Assembly (NCBI RefSeq): GCF_001456935.1
Contig: NZ_KQ758491.1
Coordinates: 2,219 to 66,218, forward strand
DNA: 64,000 nt
Origin: [Bacillus] enclensis
Lineage (GTDB): Bacteria > Bacillota > Bacilli > Bacillales > Bacillaceae_B
Reading direction: 5' to 3'
Position 1 is the stretch's first letter; each line of letters starts with the position of its first letter. Both the position numbers and the translations under genes were made by a program. Positions 27,945-36,575 of this stretch are shown here, in pieces. The notes under the pieces are model-generated. The model had not been told where the DNA came from. It saw nothing but the letters and a program-made list of their open reading frames with translations, and made no database searches.

Positions 27945-28217
27945 ATGAATAACAACTTCGTGTACTCGAAAAATTATGCAAACCTTGGAGATAAAATTGA
28001 ATTCAAACGTAAGAAGCATATAGTAAACGGAGTGGTGACCACTTTAAGAGAAAACACCGTCATCATTAAAGTAGATAATGAGACTGCCAAGAAACTGGAT
28101 CTTCCAGATAACCAGACGGTTGTCGCCCATAAAAATTACGTCATCGTCGAAAGAGCAGAGAATGACACACAGCCGGTATTCGTTTATGACGGCTGGAACA
28201 GTGCGTTAAAAGCATAA
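27945..28217 (+). CDS. YkvS/DUF2187-family small protein
   Basis: The 90-residue protein has a KOW-like beta core (GDKIEFKRKKHIVNGVVTTLRENTVIIKVD) as in YkvS/DUF2187 proteins of bacilli, plus a C-terminal extension VFVYDGWNSALKA. Function is unknown. AAAGGAGAC precedes the ATG, and a strong terminator follows. Confidence 0.72.
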   Translation: MNNNFVYSKNYANLGDKIEFKRKKHIVNGVVTTLRENTVIIKVDNETAKKLDLPDNQTVVAHKNYVIVERAENDTQPVFVYDGWNSALKA

Positions 28218-28223
28218 GTAAGA

Positions 28224-28262
28224 AGAAGGCTGACCCCGAATCTGCGGGGTCAGCCTTTTCTT
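28224..28262. terminator. bidirectional terminator
   Basis: AAGGCTGACCCCG pairs with CGGGGTCAGCCTT, followed by TTCTTT, between convergent genes. Confidence 0.85.
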
Positions 28263-28531
28263 TATTGTTTATTCAGATTCAGCCTTGCTGCATACTCCTC
28301 GACCATTTCAACGGTCACTGTTTTCCTCTGCGGAACGACTCCCTGTCGTGCAAGGGTGTTGATTTCCCGGGTTGCCTCGTTGATCCGGTCTGTCGTAAAA
28401 GCCTCGCCGGCCTGACAAAGCTTCACCGCTTCATCGATCGCCCTCTCCCGTTCTTCGTCCAGTTTCATAAACTTTTGTACAAGCTGGTTTTGCCTGGTTG
28501 AATGTTTAGTGATGTCTTTATGTACACTCAT
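28262..28531 (-). CDS. YpbS/DUF2533-family protein
   Basis: The 89-residue, mostly helical protein shows the pattern LDEERERAIDEAVKLCQAGE, FTTDRINEATREINTLA and RKTVTVEMVEEY that I associate with YpbS/DUF2533 proteins of Bacillus. Function is unknown. GAGAGGAAT precedes the ATG. The gene shares a terminator with the YkvS-like gene. Confidence 0.7.
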   Translation of the reverse strand: MSVHKDITKHSTRQNQLVQKFMKLDEERERAIDEAVKLCQAGEAFTTDRINEATREINTLARQGVVPQRKTVTVEMVEEYAARLNLNKQ

Positions 28532-28616
28532 GGTCTCATTCCTCTCAGTCCGTTAATTTTCTATGTCTTTATTATGCTTTTATCTGATGGAATTGGCAAT
28601 GCCGGTTTTATACAAC

Positions 28617-28749
28617 GCAGTTGATTTCCGTGCAAGACTTCGCTTTCCGCGGGCGGGCGGTGAGCCTCCTCGTCGCTGGGCTCCTGCGGGGTCTCACCAG
28701 CACCGCTTTTCCCGCAGGAGTCTGCGTCTTGCACTCCAATCAACTGCTG
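28617..28749 (+). repeat. dispersed structured repeat family B (B2)
   Basis: The copy is about 133 bp. The ends are inverted repeats (CAGTTGATT..GTGCAAGAC / GTCTTGCAC..AATCAACTG). An inner 10-bp stem CTCCTGCGGG / CCCGCAGGAG and GGTGAG / CTCACC are also present. It shares roughly 85-90% with the copy at 47731. The rest of the 28532-28920 gap holds nothing recognised. Confidence 0.85.
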
Positions 28750-28923
28750 GAACGAACTAAAACAAACAGTTTCCTCAATCAATCATTAGATAGGTATATC
28801 TGTCATTCAGGACGAATATGAATGAAAATCCGCCAACCCGCACTAAAATATACCAATTATGTTATTGACTTGAACCTGTTGTTTTAGTAGTTTCAAAGTA
28901 AGTGAGGGGAAGGGGGAGTCTTG

Positions 28924-30027
28924 TTGGCAGCTATTATCGTACGGACAATTTTTCTGAGCGTACTTTGGGGGACGTATATCTACGATTCTTCTCAAAATTC
29001 CATTTCGATGATTGTGTTGATGTTGATCTGTTCTCTTTCATTTGCACTCTTCTTCATCACACCTGTTTCAAGGCACAGGCTCTTCCTTTACATATGTCAG
29101 ACCCTGCTGCTTCTGATTTCAAGCTTAGTGAGCCCGGAACCGCTGCTGGCCTGGTGCATCTTCTGTTATTTCCATCTTGAAGCAAGCATCCAGCTTCTTC
29201 CCGGAACATACCGGATGTTCATGTATAGTGGCATTCTTTTCTTTGGGATTGAAGCTTTTCTTTTTTGGGATTCCTATACACCTGCTGTCATCCCTTTCTT
29301 CGCCATGTTCTTCTTTATGACATGGAAAGTGAATGAGGGGAGTCATGATTTGAAGGAACAAAGAAATCTTTATGATCAGCTGCTCGGAGAATACAGGAAG
29401 CTGAAAAGAGTGCTGTATGTTACGGAGCGGAATTCAAAAGCCGAGGAAAGGACGAGGATTGCAAGGGAAATCCATGATTCTGTCGGTCACAACTTGACGG
29501 CACTCCTGATGAAAATCGAGATGTTATCCATTCAGCATGGCCGTTCCCTTTTCAAAGAAATAAAAAACCTTGCCGCAGACAGCCTGGATGAAACAAGGGA
29601 AGCGGTGAAGGCGCTGAAAGAAGGGGAAATCGAAGGAATCCAATCTGTCATCCAGTTGATCAGGAAACTGGAATCGGAAAGTGCCGTCATGGTTGAGCTG
29701 ACGACCCAGCAGGGGGTGCTCTCAACCCGGCTGTCGAACAAACAGAATATTGCGGTGTACCGCTGCATTCAGGAAGGGATAACGAATGCCATGAAACACA
29801 GTTCCGTTAAGGAAGTGAAGGTGATGCTCGGCAAGACGGCGCTCGGGCATCTTCATTTTAAAATCACCAATCAACTCGATGATGTCCGTCCCTTCCAAAT
29901 GGGCTTCGGATTAACCAATATGAAAGAACGGGTGGAGGAGCTTGGCGGCAGGCTTGAAATCCATCAAACAGATAAAGAATTCATACTGAGAGGGGCGTTC
30001 CCGGTGGAAGAGGTGGCGACGGCATGA
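28924..30027 (+). CDS. sensor histidine kinase (NarL/DesK-type, HisKA_3), LnrJ-like
   Basis: The protein of about 367 residues has an N-terminal half with about five membrane helices (to residue 135), a short coiled linker and the dimerisation/phosphoacceptor motif EERTRIAREIHDSVGHNLTA (His near 184). A HATPase_c domain follows with EGITNAMKHS (N-box) and GFGLTNMKERVEELGG (G-box). A G-rich site lies before consecutive TTG codons at 28921 and 28924; spacing favours the second. The gene overlaps the response regulator by 4 bp (ATGA). Kinase-regulator-ATPase-permease-permease is the layout of B. subtilis lnrJKLMN (yfiJKLMN). Confidence 0.88.
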   Translation: MAAIIVRTIFLSVLWGTYIYDSSQNSISMIVLMLICSLSFALFFITPVSRHRLFLYICQTLLLLISSLVSPEPLLAWCIFCYFHLEASIQLLPGTYRMFMYSGILFFGIEAFLFWDSYTPAVIPFFAMFFFMTWKVNEGSHDLKEQRNLYDQLLGEYRKLKRVLYVTERNSKAEERTRIAREIHDSVGHNLTALLMKIEMLSIQHGRSLFKEIKNLAADSLDETREAVKALKEGEIEGIQSVIQLIRKLESESAVMVELTTQQGVLSTRLSNKQNIAVYRCIQEGITNAMKHSSVKEVKVMLGKTALGHLHFKITNQLDDVRPFQMGFGLTNMKERVEELGGRLEIHQTDKEFILRGAFPVEEVATA

Positions 30028-30656
30028 AAAGGATCTTATTGGTTGAAGACCAGGGGATCGTAAGGCAGGGTCTGAAAATGATGATTGAACAGGACGACGC
30101 GTTAAGGGTCGTTGCGGAAGCTGAAAACGGATGTGAAGCCGTCGATCAAATGGGTATTCATGTCATTGATTTGGTTGTGATGGATATCCGCATGCCTGAA
30201 ATGAATGGGCTGGAAGCGACCCGGCTCATAAAAAGACAATGGCCACAGGTGAAAATCCTTATTTTGACCACTTTCAATGATGATGAATATGCATTGCAGG
30301 CGTTAAAAGAAGGAGCAAACGGATTCCTGCTGAAAACCTCTCAAGGGGATAAGCTGATCGGTTCCATACACAGCTGCTTGAAAGGCGGCATGAGCCTGCA
30401 GGATGAAGTAGCAGCGAAAGTAGTGCCCAAACTGCTGTTCCGTAAGAAAAACCCTGAAGCAGATCATCCTTTGACCGAAAGGGAGTTGTCAGTCACCCGG
30501 CTGGTGGGACAGGGGTGGACGAATAAAGAGATAGCCGGTGAGCTTCATTTATCCGTCGGCACCGTAAAAAATCACCTGACCCAGATTCTTCAGAAACTGG
30601 AACTCCGGGACCGGACACAGCTGGCTATATATGCAGTCAAACATGACATCGCCTGA
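30024..30656 (+). CDS. NarL/LuxR-family response regulator, LnrK-like
   Basis: The 210-residue protein has a receiver domain with the phosphoacceptor Asp54 in VVMDIRMPEMNG, Thr in LILTTFND and the conserved Lys in FLLKT. The C-terminal LuxR helix-turn-helix (LTERELSVTRLVGQGWTNKEIAGELHLSVGTVKNHL segment, about 147-185) is intact. It is coupled to the kinase by a 4-bp overlap. The likely target is the ABC exporter operon just downstream, where paired direct repeats precede a promoter. Confidence 0.92.
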   Translation: MKRILLVEDQGIVRQGLKMMIEQDDALRVVAEAENGCEAVDQMGIHVIDLVVMDIRMPEMNGLEATRLIKRQWPQVKILILTTFNDDEYALQALKEGANGFLLKTSQGDKLIGSIHSCLKGGMSLQDEVAAKVVPKLLFRKKNPEADHPLTERELSVTRLVGQGWTNKEIAGELHLSVGTVKNHLTQILQKLELRDRTQLAIYAVKHDIA

Positions 30657-30685
30657 CTGACCCGATCATGGGCCGGTCATTTTTT
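30657..30685 (+). terminator. terminator after the response regulator
   Basis: TGACCCG pairs imperfectly with CCGGTCA over a short loop, followed by T7. Confidence 0.7.
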
Positions 30686-30699
30686 TGCGCTTTTTTGAA

Positions 30700-30853
30700 G
30701 GTTGTTTTCTAAAAAGTTGTTGCTTTTGAAAAATTTGATTGCAGCCTGAATATAGCTTGTAGACGTGCTCTTTTCGAACTCAAGTTCAAACAATAATTGG
30801 ACAGACAAGCTGAAAATACCATCTGTAAAACAACAAACTATGCGAAAAGAACT
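30700..30853. mobile_element. MITE-like element family A, copy A1 (oldest)
   Basis: It shares the body GCAGCCTGAATATAGCTTGT, GACGTGCTCTTTTCGAACTC and an end TATGCGAAAAGA with copies A2-A4. It is shorter (154 bp) and more diverged, and its flanks show no clear target duplication (TTTTTGAA / ATTCTTAA). Confidence 0.75.
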
Positions 30854-30863
30854 ATTCTTAAAA

Positions 30864-30939
30864 AGTGACGGAGGTCATACCGATTCCGGCAAAGTAGTGA
30901 CAGAGGTAAGTGTGAGGATTCAATAATACGAAATACAAT
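30864..30939 (+). promoter_or_regulatory. candidate activator sites and promoter of the ABC exporter operon
   Basis: Direct repeats AGTGACGGAGGTCAT (30864-30878) and AGTGACAGAGGTAAG (30896-30910) are 32 bp apart, about three helical turns. They lie just upstream of a -10 candidate TACAAT (30934-30939) with no recognisable -35. This is what one expects for a response-regulator dependent promoter. Confidence 0.5.
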
Positions 30940-30969
30940 AAGAGTATAAAGGACAGAGGGGCTGATTTG

Positions 30970-31902
30970 ATGCTGGAAGTGGTGAACCTTTCAAAACGTT
31001 TCAAGAAAAATAAAGCGGTGGATAGTGTGAATCTCTTTTTGGAGAAAGGAGAAACAGTGGGGCTTCTCGGGCCAAACGGAGCCGGGAAATCAACGACGAT
31101 TTCCATGATTTCTTCACTCATTTCCCCGACAGAAGGAGATGTAAGGCTGCATAATGACAGCATCCTTCAAGAGACGGGTAAGCTTAGAAAGGTACTGGGG
31201 GTGGTCCCTCAGGAGATTGCATTATACACCGATTTAACGGCTAAAGAGAATCTTGAATTCTTCGGGAAGATCCACCGTTTGAGCGGCAGGGAATTACAGG
31301 GGAAAATAAAGGACATTTTAGAGCAGATCGGTCTGACGGACCGCCAGACCGATGTAGTAAAGACGTTCTCTGGAGGAATGAAGAGAAGACTTAATATAGG
31401 AGTGGCACTCCTGCATGACCCTGAAATCCTCATCATGGATGAACCGACCGTGGGAATCGATCCGCAATCCAGAAACTATATCCTGGAAGAGGTAAAAAGG
31501 CTGAATAAGGAAAAAAACATGACGATCTTATACACCAGTCATTACATGGAAGAGGTGGAGTTCCTGTGTGACCGTATTTATATCATGGATAAAGGCACCA
31601 TCATCGCTTCTGGAACAAAAGATGAAATCAAGTCCATCCTTTCTTCGGAATCGACCATCCTCATCAAGCTGGATAAGAGTTCGCCGGCATTTGTGGAAAA
31701 GTTGAAAGAACTTGCAGTCTTCAAGTCCGTCACCTCCCATGAGAAAACGGTCACGGTCGTCATTCCGAAAGAAGTGCACCCATTCAATCAGATCTTTCAA
31801 ATCGCTGATGAAACAGAAGCCATCATTGTCACGATCGACCGGCAGACACCGACCCTGGAAGATGTATTCCTGCATCTCACAGGAAGAGCATTGAGGGATT
31901 AG
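30970..31902 (+). CDS. ABC transporter ATP-binding protein, LnrL-like
   Basis: The 310-residue ATPase has Walker A GPNGAGKST (34-42), signature FSGGMKRR (133-140), Walker B ILIMDEPT (153-160) and H-loop SHYMEE. A C-terminal extension of about 90 residues is typical of drug-export ATPases. I use the ATG at 30970, spaced 8 bp from GAGGGG. It is the first of three exporter genes, 12 bp before the first permease. By layout it resembles LnrL of the linearmycin resistance exporter; the actual substrate is unproven. Confidence 0.92.
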   Translation: MLEVVNLSKRFKKNKAVDSVNLFLEKGETVGLLGPNGAGKSTTISMISSLISPTEGDVRLHNDSILQETGKLRKVLGVVPQEIALYTDLTAKENLEFFGKIHRLSGRELQGKIKDILEQIGLTDRQTDVVKTFSGGMKRRLNIGVALLHDPEILIMDEPTVGIDPQSRNYILEEVKRLNKEKNMTILYTSHYMEEVEFLCDRIYIMDKGTIIASGTKDEIKSILSSESTILIKLDKSSPAFVEKLKELAVFKSVTSHEKTVTVVIPKEVHPFNQIFQIADETEAIIVTIDRQTPTLEDVFLHLTGRALRD

Positions 31903-31914
31903 GAGGGGTAAGAG

Positions 31915-33183
31915 ATGATTGTCCAATTCATAAAAAAACAACTTCTCATGATGATCCGGAATCCACAGGTCCTGCTTATTCTGATCGGGATGCCGCTCAT
32001 CCTGATCACGATTCTCGGATTCGCCCTCGGCAGCGTGATGAACGGAGAAGATGTGAGCGTGAAAGCAAAAGTAGCGATCATTGAACACGGGGACAATGCA
32101 CAGGAACTAAAAGATTTTGAAAAGAAACTGGAAACCTCCACCCTTCCCCCGGAAGCAAGGGAAGCCGTCTCTCAATCTGCCAGAAGGCTAATGCCGGTTG
32201 AACTGTTAAAGAGTGAGGTATTAAAGAGGCCGGAACTGAAAAAATATATATCCGTCGATGAGGTGGAGCCGGGTGACCTGGCAAAGACGAAAGAGGACGA
32301 TTCCTACTCTGCCATCATCGAAATTCCAGAGGGATTCACGCTTCAGAGTCTTTCTTCTATGTTCCTCGAAGGAGAACAGACTCCGCAGCTCAAGCTTTAC
32401 CGGAACGAAGGAAAAGAACTGACCTCCAATCTAGTAGAAGATTTATTGGTGAGTTTTCAGAAGCAATACTCGCTATCCGCGGTCATCGGCAGGTCCAGTG
32501 AGACCGCTCTTAGTACAGACACAATGGATACCGGGGTAAAGGGGACGGTGTCAAATGTGGAAGACCGGGAACCCCTGACTTCTGTGACTTATTTTGCGGT
32601 AGGGATGAGCGTCATGTTTGTTTTGTACATTGCCTCCAATATGGGATCATTCGCCTATCAGGAAAAAGAGGACCACGTATTCGACCGGATGATACTGGCG
32701 AACGTCCCGGTCTGGAAATACTTTGTCAGCATCCTGGTGACCACGGTCATTCTGGCGATTTTGCAGCTGGGTATCCTCTTTGGGGTCTGTGCAATCATTT
32801 TTGATGTAACATGGCCTGATATCGGCTCCTTTTTACTGGTGACGACTGCACTCAGTCTGGCAGTGGGGAGCATCGGGGCACTGTTGACATCGTTAAATTA
32901 TCGGGCGAATTCTGAGACATTCTCAAACTTTTTCTCTACTGTTGCGGTCACGGTATTTGCTTTTGTCGGCGGGAGTTTTGGAGAAATGTTCTCCTCAGAC
33001 TTTATTCAAAAAGTCGGAGTACTCACACCGAATGGTGCCGGCATGGCAGCCTATTTCAAGTTGTTCCAGAGCTACCCGTTATCATCCGTATACAGTGAAA
33101 TGCTTACGCTGCTGATTTTCACCCTCATTATCCTGACTGCAGCTGCGTTACTATTCCCGAAGAGAGGTGGAATGGCGAAATGA
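31915..33183 (+). CDS. ABC-2 type permease, LnrM-like
   Basis: The 422-residue protein has an N-terminal helix (about 18-40), a large extracytoplasmic domain (about 45-225) and five C-terminal helices, as in ABC-2 export permeases of the YhgE/LnrM kind. RKPWL-like features are absent; the EKEDHVFDRMILANVPVWKY loop before helix 3 is typical of the family. AGGAGGGG precedes the ATG. It overlaps the next gene by 4 bp (ATGA). Confidence 0.9.
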   Translation: MIVQFIKKQLLMMIRNPQVLLILIGMPLILITILGFALGSVMNGEDVSVKAKVAIIEHGDNAQELKDFEKKLETSTLPPEAREAVSQSARRLMPVELLKSEVLKRPELKKYISVDEVEPGDLAKTKEDDSYSAIIEIPEGFTLQSLSSMFLEGEQTPQLKLYRNEGKELTSNLVEDLLVSFQKQYSLSAVIGRSSETALSTDTMDTGVKGTVSNVEDREPLTSVTYFAVGMSVMFVLYIASNMGSFAYQEKEDHVFDRMILANVPVWKYFVSILVTTVILAILQLGILFGVCAIIFDVTWPDIGSFLLVTTALSLAVGSIGALLTSLNYRANSETFSNFFSTVAVTVFAFVGGSFGEMFSSDFIQKVGVLTPNGAGMAAYFKLFQSYPLSSVYSEMLTLLIFTLIILTAAALLFPKRGGMAK

Positions 33184-34205
33184 GCGGAATCCTTTTTGCG
33201 AAAATGAAAATGTTCCTTCGAAAACCCTGGCTCTTTGTCATCATGTCAGCGGTCTGTGTGATGTTTGCTTTTTTCACAAGTAATGGCGGGGTCGATAAAA
33301 TTCAGATTCCATACAGTGTTGCTGGTGAATCCGCGAAGACAGACCAAGTTATTAAGGAGCTGTCCCAAGAAGAAGCCTTCCTTTTTCATGAGGTCACACA
33401 GGAGGAGTTAACAGAGCTGGTGAGTGAAGGGAAAAGGGATGGAGGCATCATTTTAAAAGAAAGTGAGTTCAATATCATCACTTCATCCCGAACCGGCACG
33501 ACTTCCCTGCTGCAGCAGGCAGTCGGTAAAGCATATGGCAGCATAGCATATAGGGAAGCATTGAAAGTGTCTGCAGATTCCAAAGGAATCTATGCAGAAG
33601 AGGTGGACTCATGGTATTCAGAAGCAGAATCGTCCCCGGTATTTTCAATCGATCAGTCTTCATTCAAAGGCAGCGATACGTTCATCTATGACCCGAAACT
33701 GCAGTCGCTTTTTGGCTTTTCATTGTTTTTTGTCATCTACACGATCGCTTATAATGTCGCGACGATCCTTTTTGAAAAAAGGGAAGGGGTCTGGGACCGG
33801 ATGATTCTGTCGCCGATACGCAAGTGGGAAATGTATGCCGGGAACCTGGTTTACAGCTTTATCCTCGGGTATATCCAGCTGCTATTGATCTTCTTCGTGT
33901 TCAGGTATATAACCGATGTGGAATTCTACGGCGGATTCACGACTGTCCTGCTTCTGCTCATTCCTTATGTCTTTTCCATCGTGGCACTGTCGATGCTGAT
34001 CACCGGACTGGTGAAAAAAGTTCAGCATTTCAACGCAGTCATCCCGATTGTAGCTGTAAGCATGGCGATGATCGGCGGGGCTTACTGGCCGCTTGAAATC
34101 GTCACTTCAAACATATTGTTAGGGATGTCAAAAGTGGTGCCGATCACTTATGGTATGGAAGCATTGAAAGGAGCAACCATTAATGGATGGGGCGCAAACA
34201 ATTGA
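33180..34205 (+). CDS. ABC-2 type permease, LnrN-like, C-terminus cut by a frameshift
   Basis: The 341-residue reading frame has the same design as the preceding permease: N-terminal helix, extracytoplasmic domain, FEKREGVWDRMILSPIRKWE loop, then helices. It stops at ATINGWGANN, before the last membrane helix. The missing piece (MFPVAILILMGVLMIGVGIN, then LMEKRHI) is present in the next frame from 34205. A single lost base near AACAATTG (for instance AACGAATTG before) explains this. Either the gene is mutated, or the tail is translated separately through the TGATG overlap, or it is a sequencing error. Confidence 0.82.
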   Translation: MSGILFAKMKMFLRKPWLFVIMSAVCVMFAFFTSNGGVDKIQIPYSVAGESAKTDQVIKELSQEEAFLFHEVTQEELTELVSEGKRDGGIILKESEFNIITSSRTGTTSLLQQAVGKAYGSIAYREALKVSADSKGIYAEEVDSWYSEAESSPVFSIDQSSFKGSDTFIYDPKLQSLFGFSLFFVIYTIAYNVATILFEKREGVWDRMILSPIRKWEMYAGNLVYSFILGYIQLLLIFFVFRYITDVEFYGGFTTVLLLLIPYVFSIVALSMLITGLVKKVQHFNAVIPIVAVSMAMIGGAYWPLEIVTSNILLGMSKVVPITYGMEALKGATINGWGANN

Positions 34206-34288
34206 TGTTTCCCGTTGCAATCCTGATATTGATGGGTGTGCTGATGATCGGCGTTGGGATCAATCTGATGGAGAAGAGGCATATATAA
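34205..34288 (+). pseudogene. out-of-frame C-terminal tail of the LnrN-like permease
   Basis: A 27-codon frame begins with an ATG that shares its A with the TGA stop of the upstream frame. It encodes one hydrophobic helix and ends EKRHI, the expected last helix of an ABC-2 permease. Confidence 0.75.
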
Positions 34289-34289
34289 A

Positions 34290-34322
34290 AAGAACAGGCC
34301 CCCGAGGGGCCTGTTCTTCTGT
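34290..34322. terminator. bidirectional terminator after the exporter operon
   Basis: AGAACAGGCCCC pairs with GGGGCCTGTTCT between convergent genes. Confidence 0.85.
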
Positions 34323-34329
34323 TTAGAGT

Positions 34330-35760
34330 TTATTCATTTGCGGCTTTCTTGCGCAGTTCTTCCCGCTTCGGCCAGCTTTCGACTCCCTTCAAGCCTGGGA
34401 TGTCATCCGCATAGAATACTGGATCCAATCCCTGTCTGCGCTGATCGATATAATTGTTCAACGCTTTAAAGGCGATAGGTGCCAATATTCCGATCGCAAT
34501 CAGGTTGGTGATCGCCATCAGGGCCATCGAGAAGTCTGCAAGTGCCCAGACAATATCGAGGCTGGCCATAGATCCGAATACGACCATGCCAAGGGCGATG
34601 ATGCGATAGATGAGGAGTCCGGTTTTACTCTTATTGATGAATGGAAGATTTGCTTCACCGTAATAATAGCTTCCGATGATCGAGCTGAAGGCAAATGTAA
34701 AGATCGCAATTGCCAGGAAGATACCTGCCCATGAATGGAAATGCTCGGACATAGCAGCCTGTGAAAGCTCGATTCCCGTCAGACCTGACCCATACGCATC
34801 TGAAGTAAGGATGATGAACGCCGTGGCAGAACATACAAGCAGCGTATCGAAGAACACGCCGAGTGCCTGGATGAACCCTTGCTTTACAGGGTGGGATACG
34901 GATGCTGTCGCAGCCGCGTTCGGCGCACTACCCATACCGGCTTCATTTGAGAACAGTCCGCGTTTTACTCCGTTCATGATGGCAGCACCGATTCCGCCGC
35001 CGACTACCTGTTCAAATCCAAATGCGCTTTTAAAAATAAGAGCGATTACGCTTGGCATCTCCGTGATATTCGTGATGACGACAAATAGCGCAAGTATAAT
35101 ATAAAATCCGGCCATCAGTGGAACGATGGCAGAAGAGAAGTTGGCAATGCGCTTGACTCCGCCAAAAATGATCAGTGCCGTCAACCCGGCGAGGATCAGT
35201 CCGATTGCAAGCGGGCTGATTCCAAATGAATTATTGAACGCTGTTGAAATTGTATTACTCTGCACAGCATTGAATGTTGTCCCGAAGGAAAGAAGGATCG
35301 TTACCGCAAAAATTGAACTCATCCAGCGTTTCCCTAATTGTTTCTCCATGTAGTAGCCGGGACCGCCCTTGAATCCTACTTTATCTTTCACTTTATAAAT
35401 CTGTGCCAGGGTACTTTCAACAAATGCACTGGCGCCTCCCAGAATGGCTACAAGCCACATCCAGAAGACCGCTCCAGGGCCTCCAAGTGCTAAGGCAATG
35501 GCTACTCCCGCTAAATTACCTGTACCAATTCGAGTACCTGCTCCGATAAAGAATGCCTGCAGGGAAGAAATTTGTTTCTCTCCGTCTGCCTGCTGGACAT
35601 CCTTGTCCCCTAATAGCCGGATCATTTCACCCAGATGACGGATCTGGACGAATTTCGATCCAACAGTAAAATAAATCCCTAAGATGATCAATAAACCGAT
35701 TAAGATATAACCCCATAAATATGAATTCGCTTCGTTGACTAAGTTGTTTAGAATCTCCAT
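34330..35760 (-). CDS. sodium:alanine (amino acid) symporter, AGCS family
   Basis: The 476-residue membrane protein has the AGCS signature region GTRIGTGNLAGVAIALALGGPGAVFWMW and the conserved GLFSNEAGMGSAPNAAATA segment. Family members (AlsT/GlnT) import alanine, glycine or glutamine with Na+. GAGGGGG precedes the ATG. It is a single gene with a near-consensus SigA promoter. Confidence 0.93.
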   Translation of the reverse strand: MEILNNLVNEANSYLWGYILIGLLIILGIYFTVGSKFVQIRHLGEMIRLLGDKDVQQADGEKQISSLQAFFIGAGTRIGTGNLAGVAIALALGGPGAVFWMWLVAILGGASAFVESTLAQIYKVKDKVGFKGGPGYYMEKQLGKRWMSSIFAVTILLSFGTTFNAVQSNTISTAFNNSFGISPLAIGLILAGLTALIIFGGVKRIANFSSAIVPLMAGFYIILALFVVITNITEMPSVIALIFKSAFGFEQVVGGGIGAAIMNGVKRGLFSNEAGMGSAPNAAATASVSHPVKQGFIQALGVFFDTLLVCSATAFIILTSDAYGSGLTGIELSQAAMSEHFHSWAGIFLAIAIFTFAFSSIIGSYYYGEANLPFINKSKTGLLIYRIIALGMVVFGSMASLDIVWALADFSMALMAITNLIAIGILAPIAFKALNNYIDQRRQGLDPVFYADDIPGLKGVESWPKREELRKKAANE

Positions 35761-35798
35761 GATAACCCCCTCGAAAATTTGAATCGGTTACGTTTATT

Positions 35799-35827
35799 AT
35801 TATCTGAAAATTGAAACCGCTTGTCAA
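35799..35827 (-). promoter_or_regulatory. SigA promoter of the alanine symporter gene
   Basis: On the minus strand TTGACA, 17 bp, GATAAT. Confidence 0.75.
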
Positions 35828-36062
35828 GTTGTTATCTGAATATTTAAATATTACCAAAAACTATTTAGGGGTTCGAAGTATACTGTCATAGTAAATTGTT
35901 GATATATATGGAATTAAGGAATAGAAGAATAGTAAGAGGTTTCGGCTAAAAATTATTCTGAAATAATTAAAAGCGAAGTGGAGAATAATATTTTTTTGAC
36001 TTCAAAAGAAAAAGCCACGTCCTCATCCGCGGCTGATTCAGGTGCTGCTATTCTTTTCAAGA

Positions 36063-36235
36063 GGCTGTTCTCTAAAAGATTGTGGCTTTGCGTAAATAGG
36101 TTTGCACCCTGAACAGTGCTTGTGGACGTGCTCTTTTCGAACTCAAGTTTAAACAACAGACGGACTAACAAGCCGAAAATACCCAAGTTCCGGTATTTTC
36201 TGATGTGCAAAGCAACAAAGTATGCGAAAAGAGCC
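36063..36235. mobile_element. MITE-like element family A, copy A2, perfect 8-bp target duplication
   Basis: The 173-bp element has ends GGCTGTTCTC and GAAAAGAGCC; the full ends (about 28 bp) are imperfect inverted repeats meeting in TTGTTGCTTTG-like sequence. TTTCAAGA occurs directly on both sides (36055-36062, 36236-36243). It contains an AAAATACC / GGTATTTT hairpin. It has no transposase; an open frame across it is spurious. The rest of the 35761-36269 gap is a promoter and plain A/T-rich sequence. Confidence 0.88.
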
Positions 36236-36269
36236 TTTCAAGAAGATGTATGTAAGAATAAGTGCGGGA

Positions 36270-36434
36270 TCAGAAGTAGTTCCAATAGCTTAAAACAAAG
36301 AGTAATACTCCAGTGATCATGGAAATGCCAAACAACATGAATAAGAAATCAAGAATGCTGTCTACAAATAATTTCTTGCGGCTCTCGCGTCTGAAATTCC
36401 GTACTTCTTTACGATAATAAGCTGAACGACTCAT
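36270..36434 (-). CDS. small membrane protein, unrecognised
   Basis: The 54-residue protein has a charged N-terminus (MSRSAYYRKEVRNFRRESRK) and one or two membrane segments (about residues 27-51). CAAGGAGGT is well placed 7 bp before the ATG at 36434, which makes the gene credible; the longer upstream frame has no site. TTGATT - 16 bp - TATATC may be its promoter. No function can be assigned. Confidence 0.68.
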   Translation of the reverse strand: MSRSAYYRKEVRNFRRESRKKLFVDSILDFLFMLFGISMITGVLLFVLSYWNYF

Positions 36435-36537
36435 CCCTAAACCTCCTTGAACCATTTTCGAGCGATATATACATATTCTCGAAAAAATCAAGAAAATCCT
36501 TCCTGGATGTGAAAAAATTGTCGTAATCGAGGATATG

Positions 36538-36570
36538 AAAAGAGAGGCTGAAAGAAACCAGCCTCTCTTA
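36538..36570 (-). terminator. terminator of the CBS gene
   Basis: On the minus strand AAGAGAGGCTG pairs with CAGCCTCTCTT and is followed by TT. Confidence 0.75.
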
Positions 36571-36575
36571 TCTCA

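Noticed and set aside
35953..36210. 85-codon minus-strand frame similar to the false ArgS extension
   Set aside because: It is the same repeat element (A2) read as protein, not an independent gene.
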